Below are positions 57,923-64,000 of a DNA stretch of 64,000 nt, one piece after another. This DNA is from Bog-159 sp963756605 (GTDB lineage Bacteria; Acidobacteriota; Terriglobia; Bryobacterales; Bryobacteraceae): positions 248,001 to 312,000 of the forward strand of contig CAVWOT010000019.1 in NCBI GenBank assembly GCA_963756605.1, given 5' to 3'. Each line of letters starts with the position of its first letter. Position 1 is the first letter of the stretch. The notes under the pieces were generated by a model. The model was given only the letters and a program-made list of their open reading frames with translations. It was not told the origin of the DNA and did not search any database. The position numbers were made by a program, and so were the translations under genes.

Positions 57923-58996
57923 ATGCCTACCTTCCGCGTCGAAACTCCACCGGCGCCATATGATGCCATCGTGGAGCGCGGCATTCTGGAACGCGCCGCG
58001 CAATATGTTCCCGCACAGGCCGGCAAGGTCTTCGTAATTTCCACCGACGACGTCTGGCGCCACCAGTGCACGCGGCTGGAACAAGGGCTCCAGTCCACGC
58101 CGCACGAGGTGCTGTTCCTGCCGGGCGGCGAGGATCAGAAGCGCCTGGAACCGCTCGAAAGCCTGGCGGAAGAGATGGTCCGGTTGGGCGCCGACCGGTC
58201 CAGCGTGGTGGTCGCGTTTGGCGGCGGCATCGTAACGGATATGGCCGGCTTTCTGGCGGCCATCTTCATGCGCGGCATCCCAGTGGTGCAGATTCCCACC
58301 ACGCTGCTGGCGCAGGTGGATGCGGCCATCGGCGGCAAGACCGGCGTCAACCTGCGCATCGGCAAGAACCTCATCGGCAGCTTTCACCAGCCGCGGTCGG
58401 TGCTCATCGATGCCGGTGTGCTCGAAACGCTGCCCGATCGCGAATACCGCGCGGGAATATACGAGATCCTGAAGGCCGGCGTGATTGCGAGCGAGCCGCT
58501 GTTCCGGTTCCTCGTGGAGGACAGCGCAGCCGTGCTGGCGCGCGAAGCGGCGGCGGTGGATCGCATCATCGCGGAGTCCGTGGGGATCAAGGCGCGGGTG
58601 GTGTCCGCCGACGAACGGGAAGGCGGCCTGCGGCGCATTCTGAATTTCGGACACACTTTCGGGCACGCGCTCGAAGCCGAAACCGGCTACACACGCTTTC
58701 TGCATGGCGAGGCGGTAGCGTTCGGCATGCGCGCCGCCACATACCTGGCGCAGATGACCGGACACCTGTCGGCGGAGGATGCCGTGGACATCCTGGAAAC
58801 CATCCGGCTTTACGGCCCGATCCCCTCACTCGCCGGCGTGGACGCTGAGGGCTTGCTGGCCCGCTTGGCGAGCGACAAGAAGACCATCCAGGGCAAGGTC
58901 CATTTCGTGCTGCCCCAGCGCATCGGGGAAGTGCAAGTCGTGTCCGGCATCGGCGATGCAGTGGCACTGGCCGCCGTGCGGGCCGCTCTGGCATGA
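57923..58996 (+). CDS. aroB: 3-dehydroquinate synthase
   Basis: This 357-residue enzyme makes 3-dehydroquinate in the shikimate pathway. It has the NAD-binding GGGIVTDMAGFLAAIF, PTTLLAQVDAAIGGKTGVN, the metal site around GHTFGHALE and the Lys/His set of the active site. The stop overlaps the start of the ubiE/menG gene (ATGA at 58993), so the two are coupled. The other aro genes are not nearby. Confidence 0.95.
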   Translation: MPTFRVETPPAPYDAIVERGILERAAQYVPAQAGKVFVISTDDVWRHQCTRLEQGLQSTPHEVLFLPGGEDQKRLEPLESLAEEMVRLGADRSSVVVAFGGGIVTDMAGFLAAIFMRGIPVVQIPTTLLAQVDAAIGGKTGVNLRIGKNLIGSFHQPRSVLIDAGVLETLPDREYRAGIYEILKAGVIASEPLFRFLVEDSAAVLAREAAAVDRIIAESVGIKARVVSADEREGGLRRILNFGHTFGHALEAETGYTRFLHGEAVAFGMRAATYLAQMTGHLSAEDAVDILETIRLYGPIPSLAGVDAEGLLARLASDKKTIQGKVHFVLPQRIGEVQVVSGIGDAVALAAVRAALA

Positions 58997-59718
58997 AGGG
59001 CACCACGCCGGAGGGCGCGCGCACCGAGCAGGAAGCGGCGGAGTGGGTGCGCGGCATGTTCGGCCGGGTGGCGCATCGCTACGATCTGGCCAATCATCTG
59101 CTATCGTTCAACATGGATCGCTACTGGCGCGTACATACGGTGGCGCGCGTGCGTGAGGTGCTGGCGCGTCCCGAAGCCCGCATCCTCGACATCTGCTGCG
59201 GCACCGGCGATCTGGTGCGCGCGCTCCAACGTGGCCGGCCCGCTGGCGCGCCGGTGATGGGATCGGACTTTTGCCATCCCATGCTGGTGGCTGCGCGCGC
59301 GAAAGTAGACTCTGGGAGATTGTTCGAAGCCGATGCGCTGCGCTTGCCGCTGGCCGATGCCGCGATCGATCTGATCACCGTGGCGTTTGGATTCCGCAAC
59401 CTGGCTAACTACGAAGCGGGCCTGCGGGAGATGCGGCGCGTATTGCGGCCGGGCGGTGTGGCAGCCATTCTGGAATTCTCGCAGCCACCCAATCCGGTGT
59501 TTGGCGCACTGTACCGCTTTTATTCGCGGCGCATGCTGCCGGCGGTGGGCGGCGCTTTATCCGGATCGCGCGATGCGTATGCGTACTTGCCGGAGTCAGT
59601 CCGCAAATTCCCGGCACCGGCGGAATTGGCCGCCATGCTGCGCGCCGCCGGTTTCAGCCGCGTCGAATTTGAGCGGCTCACCGGCGGCATCGTGGCTCTT
59701 CACTTAGCCTACGTATAA
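58993..59718 (+). CDS. ubiE: Demethylmenaquinone methyltransferase (UbiE/MenG)
   Basis: This 241-residue methyltransferase has FGRVAHRYDLANHLLSFNMDRYWR, motif I ILDICCGTGDL, DFCHPML, DAAIDLITVAFGFRNL and the Ubie family tail VEFERLTGGIVALHLAYV. With menaquinone the usual acidobacterial quinone, it most likely does the last menaquinone step (menG). It is coupled to aroB. Confidence 0.92.
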   Translation: MKGTTPEGARTEQEAAEWVRGMFGRVAHRYDLANHLLSFNMDRYWRVHTVARVREVLARPEARILDICCGTGDLVRALQRGRPAGAPVMGSDFCHPMLVAARAKVDSGRLFEADALRLPLADAAIDLITVAFGFRNLANYEAGLREMRRVLRPGGVAAILEFSQPPNPVFGALYRFYSRRMLPAVGGALSGSRDAYAYLPESVRKFPAPAELAAMLRAAGFSRVEFERLTGGIVALHLAYV

Positions 59719-59719
59719 G

Positions 59720-60853
59720 TTAAGGCGTCGTTCCTGTAAACGGCTGATTCATGGTCGCCTCATACATGGCGTTCAGCAGATCCTGCGAGTGGCCGTCGTA
59801 GTCCGCATCGAGCGACCACATGAAGGTGCCGCCCAGCCCGCTATGCCAGTCCGAATACCAAACCTTGAAGTAAGTGGAGTATGGATCATCGTAAGTTACA
59901 AACCCCGGTAATCCACCGTCGCGCAACATATAGGGAACCATCGATGTCTCGTCAAAGTACGACGTCCATCCCTGTTGGTTCAGATGGCTCTTGACCCATG
60001 TTCCGTAATTCACAGAGGGGACTGTCTTGTTGCCGCACGTGCCGCCATAGAGCGGCTGGCAATTGCCGAACACCCCGGTTACATCCGTATACACGTAGCC
60101 GTAAAAAGGCGTTCCCATGTTGAGCTGTGCCGGCGGCACCATATAGTCTTCCGTGAAGATGCGTATGGCGCCCTGGACGTCTGGCCCGGCTTCCCAGGGT
60201 TGGGGATTGGCCGGATTCTGGAATACCGGGGAGTTGAATTGCGCGTCGTCGGTCCAAGGCCCGGCACAGTCATACATCATGATGTTGATGTAATCGATCG
60301 CCGTGATGATTCCCGGCATGTCATACCCGGATCCGCCCCATGGTGGAATATCCGCGGACAGGACATACGCAGGACTGGGAAAGATGTTGCGCAGTCCATG
60401 CACCATTTGGAAGAGAAACTGCGCATCGGACGTCGATCTGGGGTATTCCCAATCGAGATCCACGCCGTCGTAGCCGTTCGAGGTGATGAACGTCTGCAAA
60501 TTCGTAAGCAACGCTTCCAGGCCGCCGCTGGTGGTTTCGAGCCCTGGGAAGTCACCACCCAGCCCCACCAGCACCTTCACGCCGGTTGCGTGCGCCTTGC
60601 TGATAAGTTCCGGCTCAATGAAGCCGCTCGGAACCGCAAGGTTCCCATATTTATCGAAGCTGGGCCCAAAGTCATTGATGTGCGTGAGCATATTGAATGG
60701 AATCTGGGCTGCGCTGTAGGGTGGATATTGAGTGCGGCTCCAGTAGCCATAGTCGGCTACCAGTCGTTTGGGAAAGGGCTGCTGCGCCTGGGCCGGCAGC
60801 ATCGCCAAGCCACACCCCAGGCAAGCCAGCCAGGCTTTCGATATTCGAACCAT
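59720..60853 (-). CDS. Secreted GH18 chitinase-like glycoside hydrolase
   Basis: This 377-residue protein has a signal peptide (LACLGCGLAMLPAQAQ). The catalytic GH18 motif GYDGVDLDWEYP (DxxDxDxE) is at about residue 135-146, with the acid Glu present. YINIMMYDCAG and the late WSLDADYDG complete the barrel. No carbohydrate-binding module is seen. It should cut chitin or a related GlcNAc polymer outside the cell. Confidence 0.9.
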   Translation of the reverse strand: MVRISKAWLACLGCGLAMLPAQAQQPFPKRLVADYGYWSRTQYPPYSAAQIPFNMLTHINDFGPSFDKYGNLAVPSGFIEPELISKAHATGVKVLVGLGGDFPGLETTSGGLEALLTNLQTFITSNGYDGVDLDWEYPRSTSDAQFLFQMVHGLRNIFPSPAYVLSADIPPWGGSGYDMPGIITAIDYINIMMYDCAGPWTDDAQFNSPVFQNPANPQPWEAGPDVQGAIRIFTEDYMVPPAQLNMGTPFYGYVYTDVTGVFGNCQPLYGGTCGNKTVPSVNYGTWVKSHLNQQGWTSYFDETSMVPYMLRDGGLPGFVTYDDPYSTYFKVWYSDWHSGLGGTFMWSLDADYDGHSQDLLNAMYEATMNQPFTGTTP

Positions 60854-60903
60854 GGAACACCTCCGTTAGTGTGTAATGTACACCCATTTCGTAGAGGGTG
60901 GCG

Positions 60904-60940
60904 CACGCTTCAGCGTGTTGCTGTGGGCTTCAGCCCACAG
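60904..60940. repeat. Palindromic repeat pair
   Basis: CACGCTTCAGCGTG (60904-60917) and CTGTGGGCTTCAGCCCACAG (60921-60940) are adjacent perfect dyads between the chitinase and purE genes. They belong to the GGGCTGAAGCCC group. Confidence 0.7.
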
Positions 60941-60947
60941 AACCAGC

Positions 60948-61433
60948 TTAAGGCAGCGTTTCCCGGGCCACCTTGTCGGCCTGCTCCACCCGGAACCGCT
61001 TCAACTTCTCGCGCAGTTCAGGCCGCGAGTTGGCCAGTATCGCGATGGCCAGCAGCGCCGCATTGCGGGCGCCCGCCGAGCCGATCGCCAGGGTGCCGAC
61101 CGGAATGCCGCCGGGCATCTGCACCGTGGAGAGCAGCGAATCGAGGCCCTTCAGCGCGGGGCTTTCCATGGGCACTCCCAGCACCGGCAACACGGTCTGG
61201 GCGGCCAGTACGCCGGCCAGATGCGCGGCGCCGCCGGCGGCCCCGATGATCACTTCAATCCCGCGCGATTCCGCTTCGGCGGCATATTGCGCCGCCAGCA
61301 GCGGCGTGCGATGCGCGGAAAGCACCCGGCATTCATGCGGCACGCCGAACTTGGTCAGCGTCTCGTCGCAGTGACGCATAGTTTCCCAATCCGACTTACT
61401 ACCCATCAGTACCGCAACTAATGGCTGACTCAT
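60948..61433 (-). CDS. purE: 5-(carboxyamino)imidazole ribonucleotide mutase
   Basis: This 161-residue class I PurE has MGSKSDWETMRHC, VLSAHRTPLLAAQYAAEAE and GAAGGAAHLAGVLAA. It moves the carboxyl group in purine synthesis. purK is not adjacent. The gene starts 5 bp after icd on the same strand, so it is likely an operon partner. A Lys-rich tail follows the fold. Confidence 0.95.
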   Translation of the reverse strand: MSQPLVAVLMGSKSDWETMRHCDETLTKFGVPHECRVLSAHRTPLLAAQYAAEAESRGIEVIIGAAGGAAHLAGVLAAQTVLPVLGVPMESPALKGLDSLLSTVQMPGGIPVGTLAIGSAGARNAALLAIAILANSRPELREKLKRFRVEQADKVARETLP

Positions 61434-61438
61434 CGCTC

Positions 61439-62881
61439 TTACTCTCCCTGCGCCAGAGTGTAGCCGGGCTTCCCGTCGTAGTTACGCAGATTCTCGGTTT
61501 TGACTATTTCCATACCGGTTTCGGCAATGCGCCCCAGCAGGCTGACAATCTGGGTTTGGGTCACGCCTGCGGCGGCAAAGCGGCAACGATAATTGTCCGT
61601 GCAGAAAGTCTCGGGATGCCCGTTCGGCCAGATTTTCACCCCGCGATTCGACATCATGGTGAGTTGCATATCGCCGCCGGCCGCCTGTTGCAGCGCCGCC
61701 GCGAGTTTGTCATTGTCGAGCGACGCCCAGTTTACGTATACATCCACGCCGACCAAGTCGACCTTGGGATCGGGCTGGACCGCAGTGTGGCGGGTAGTTT
61801 CCACACGCGCCGGCGCAGCCGCGTAGCTGGCCGGCTTCAGCGTGTTCGGTTTTTGCCCAAGCCGCGCCACCACCGCGCGCGCGAACTCCTTAGTGCCGAC
61901 TTTCTCCTTGCTGGCGCCTTCCGTGAAGATGTCGTAAGTGTGCACGCCATCTTCGATGGTGCGCAGCCACGCGTTGTGCACGCGCGCCGCGGTTTCCGGC
62001 TGATTGATGTGCACCAGCATCAGCACGGCGCCCAGCAGCAGGCCGGAAGGATTGGCCAGATTCTGATTCGCGCGCCGCGGCGCGGAGCCGTGGATGGCTT
62101 CAAACATGGCGCCGTGATCGCCGATGTTGGCAGAGCCGGCGATCCCCACCGAACCGGCAATCTGCGCGGCCACATCCGAGAGGATGTCGCCATACAGGTT
62201 GGGCATCACGATCACGTCAAAAGCCACGGGTGTATCCGCCATCTTGGCGGCGCCAATATCCACGATCCAATGCTCGTTCTGTATGTCGGGGTAGTCGGCG
62301 GCGATTTCATCGAAGACTTTGTGGAAGAGACCGTCGGTCATCTTCATGATGTTGTCTTTGGTGAAGCAGGTGACCTTCTTGCGGTTATGGCGGAGCGCGT
62401 ATTCAAACGCGTAGCGCACGATCTTTTCGCAGCCCGGCCGGGTGATGAGCTTCAGACACTGCATCGCCCCTGGACTGAGCTGATACTCGATACCGGCATA
62501 GCAATCCTCTTCGTTCTCGCGCACGATGACCAGGTCCATGCCGGGATGCAGCGTGTCGATGAACGGGTGATAGGATACGCACGGGCGCACGTTGGCGTAC
62601 AGGCCTAGCGTTTTGCGCGCGGTGACGTTGAGGCTTTTGAACCCGCCGCCCTGCGGCGTGGTGATGGGCGCCTTCAGGAAGACCTTGGTGCGGCGCAGTG
62701 ATTCCCAGGCGCTGGGTTCGATGCCGGCGGTGTTGCCGCGCAGGTAGACTTTTTCGCCGATTTCGATGGTCTCGATCTCGAGGGCCGCTCCGGCGGCATC
62801 CAGGATGTGCAGGGTGGCGGCCATGATTTCGGGACCGATGCCGTCGCCGTGCGCGACTGTGATGGGGGTTTTGCTGGACAT
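61439..62881 (-). CDS. icd: NADP-dependent isocitrate dehydrogenase, Thermus-like long form
   Basis: This 480-residue enzyme turns isocitrate into 2-oxoglutarate. The N-terminal isopropylmalate/isocitrate dehydrogenase fold has ITVAHGDGIGPEIM, GGGFKSLNVTARK (substrate Ser region), VIVRENEEDCYAGIEYQ, NLYGDILSDVAAQ and GSAPRRANQNLANPSG. A C-terminal domain of about 130 residues, as in Thermus-type long enzymes, begins after VGTKEFARAVV. Cofactor choice (NADP or NAD) is inferred from the family only. purE follows after 5 bp. Confidence 0.88.
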   Translation of the reverse strand: MSSKTPITVAHGDGIGPEIMAATLHILDAAGAALEIETIEIGEKVYLRGNTAGIEPSAWESLRRTKVFLKAPITTPQGGGFKSLNVTARKTLGLYANVRPCVSYHPFIDTLHPGMDLVIVRENEEDCYAGIEYQLSPGAMQCLKLITRPGCEKIVRYAFEYALRHNRKKVTCFTKDNIMKMTDGLFHKVFDEIAADYPDIQNEHWIVDIGAAKMADTPVAFDVIVMPNLYGDILSDVAAQIAGSVGIAGSANIGDHGAMFEAIHGSAPRRANQNLANPSGLLLGAVLMLVHINQPETAARVHNAWLRTIEDGVHTYDIFTEGASKEKVGTKEFARAVVARLGQKPNTLKPASYAAAPARVETTRHTAVQPDPKVDLVGVDVYVNWASLDNDKLAAALQQAAGGDMQLTMMSNRGVKIWPNGHPETFCTDNYRCRFAAAGVTQTQIVSLLGRIAETGMEIVKTENLRNYDGKPGYTLAQGE

Positions 62882-63228
62882 AAGGAAACCTAAAGATATA
62901 GGGTTGCGCCCGGTTTCGCAACCGGCGTGAGCGTTGAGGCTTGAATAGCCCAGTCGGGCAGGCGTACACGCCTGCGCGGGACGTCCACGTCCCGCCCATA
63001 TGCGTTAAAATAGCGCGCGTTGCCAAGATGACCCCGGGCACGCGATCCAGCCGCGGCCACGTTTGGGACCGTTTCCGGTAAACCCACCTTTAGGCCGAAC
63101 GCGGACAACCCGACGGTCGCGTGCGGTTTCAAATGAATCATGCGAAAATCTGGGTACGCCAGTGAACGTGCGGCACAGCAGCTATCGGCGAGTGGGCCTG
63201 CCCTGGCTTGCGGAACTCTCGATACCAT
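62882..63228. other. Intergenic region with palindromic repeat
   Basis: This holds the icd upstream region and a repeat of the same class as at 2190, with dyads at 62959-62974 (CAGGCGTACACGCCTG) and 62976-62995 (GCGGGACGTCCACGTCCCGC). A TTAAAATAG stretch near 63005 could be a -10. No gene is recognised. Confidence 0.6.
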
Positions 63229-63837
63229 ATGAACACAGCGTTAATTGTCGTGGCGGTGGCTCTCCTGGTGTGGTTTGCCCAGCGCTTTCGCCAAGGCATG
63301 CGGGTAAAGCCTCACATTATCAGATCACTGAGGCTAGGAATCCTAAACCTCAAGGGCGCTTCGATTTCGGAAATGGTTGAAGATGACAACGCGGCGATTT
63401 CGGGGTTATTTTCGAGCACCGTCGAAAGCACGAACACACCGCCCAAGTGCGATGTTCTTTTTGTCTATTGCGAACTTGCCAATGAGGGCCAAGTGGTTGG
63501 GAGCGCGAGTGGACTGCGAGAGATCATTCGCGATTCAGGCGCATATGTCGTTATTGTTGCCTCCGAGAACTCCAGCGCGGCCTACACAGCGGCGGGCAAG
63601 CCTGCCGGGTATGGACAGGCGAACCTCGTACTAACACTCGAACGTAGAGGGAGCGCATTCAAGTCGTTCTATCGCCAGTTGTTTGGGGAGATGGCGAAAG
63701 GCGTGTCTATGCCAGTCGCATGGGTCAAGCTCGCGCCGCAGATCTCTGGCCATGACCATTCGAACTGCCCCGTTGCGATTTTCGCCTGTGAAGTTGGTCA
63801 GATCGCATTTGGGCATACACTCGGCTACGACGCCTGA
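63229..63837 (+). CDS. Membrane-anchored protein of unknown function
   Basis: The protein has 202 residues from ATG 63229; a TTG start at 63208 adds seven. One N-terminal membrane helix (TALIVVAVALLVWFAQRF) is followed by a soluble domain of about 180 residues. Notable parts are CDVLFVYCELANEGQVVGSASGLREII and YVVIVASENSSAAYTAAG. The short alternating strands suggest a small alpha/beta fold such as a Rossmann-like or CHAT-like domain, but I recognise no family. The last 163 bp of the window hold nothing recognisable. Confidence 0.6.
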   Translation: MNTALIVVAVALLVWFAQRFRQGMRVKPHIIRSLRLGILNLKGASISEMVEDDNAAISGLFSSTVESTNTPPKCDVLFVYCELANEGQVVGSASGLREIIRDSGAYVVIVASENSSAAYTAAGKPAGYGQANLVLTLERRGSAFKSFYRQLFGEMAKGVSMPVAWVKLAPQISGHDHSNCPVAIFACEVGQIAFGHTLGYDA

Positions 63838-64000
63838 CCACCGTAGAAGGGGTGGGGCGTGTGGCGCGTTAATTTCGGGCATGCTCTCGGTCCCTGCCTG
63901 AGCGGAGAATGCTAAACGGCCTTACTGGAAAGTGGGCCTTGCGAGCCAGAAGTCCGTTCTGGGAAGTTTGCAACGGAACATGGGTCAGGATTGGATCGCA

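Overview
The window (64 kb, GC-rich) looks like a chromosome segment of an Acidobacteriota member, most likely of the Solibacter/Bryobacterales type. This rests on gene content only: four MacB/FtsX-type orphan permeases of the acidobacterial ADOP class (one with its PadR regulator), two ECF sigma factor plus Ser/Thr kinase-beta-propeller modules, two secreted GloVer tandem-repeat proteins, and many short palindromic intergenic repeats built on GGGCTGAAGCCC and GGGACGTCCACGTCCC. No rRNA, CRISPR array, prophage or replication origin was seen.

Layout. 0-7.5 kb: three tandem ADOP permeases on the plus strand, the first cut by the window edge. 7.5-12.1 kb: soluble transhydrogenase plus a ROK-like protein (minus), then DUF1844 protein, metallo-hydrolase and RibF (plus). 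12.2-16.5 kb: tagatose-bisphosphate aldolase, a ruined catalase gene (minus), then a CopZ-like metallochaperone and CopA-type P-ATPase. 16.5-20.5 kb: a zone of decay with a methyltransferase fragment, an ArsR regulator with an operator-like palindrome, a broken VOC protein, a secreted protein, a GNAT acetyltransferase, a larE gene with a one-base frameshift and a frameshifted 2OG-Fe(II) oxygenase. 20.5-27.3 kb: a translation cluster on the minus strand (tRNA-Tyr, tRNA-Thr, tuf, rpmG, tRNA-Trp, secE, nusG, rplK) with a GloVer gene on each side; rplA does not follow rplK. 27.4-29.6 kb: a HicB-like remnant and an IS110-family transposase with an internal 81-bp tandem duplication. 29.6-32.1 kb: bifunctional homocysteine methyltransferase/MTHFR and a threonylcarbamoyl-AMP synthase.

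32.2-35.7 kb is an accessory island of toxin-antitoxin remnants (BrnT/BrnA-like, another antitoxin), one apparently intact DUF433/DUF5615 pair, a frameshifted unknown gene and a decayed tyrosine integrase. A 239-bp copy of the 3' end of a CPBP protease gene lies on its left and the full gene on its right. 36.6-47.3 kb: a secreted protein, MFS exporter, GT-C-like membrane protein, PadR-ADOP-NTF2 cluster, methyltransferase, and a GMC oxidoreductase followed by a 454-bp decayed partial copy of itself. 47.4-55.3 kb: two paralogous sigma factor/kinase modules with a secreted protein between them. 55.3-64 kb: frr, a gene-poor kilobase, a Tat-exported TIM-barrel protein, aroB-ubiE/menG, a GH18 chitinase, icd-purE and an unknown membrane-anchored protein.

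Working together: the permease arrays, PadR, ECF-kinase modules and secreted repeat proteins suggest heavy investment in envelope transport and sensing. The housekeeping genes (translation, folate/methionine, shikimate, menaquinone, purine, TCA) are intact. The accessory stretches show repeated gene decay, duplication and frameshifting. Some one-base frameshifts lie at short homopolymers and could be assembly errors, so they should be checked against reads.
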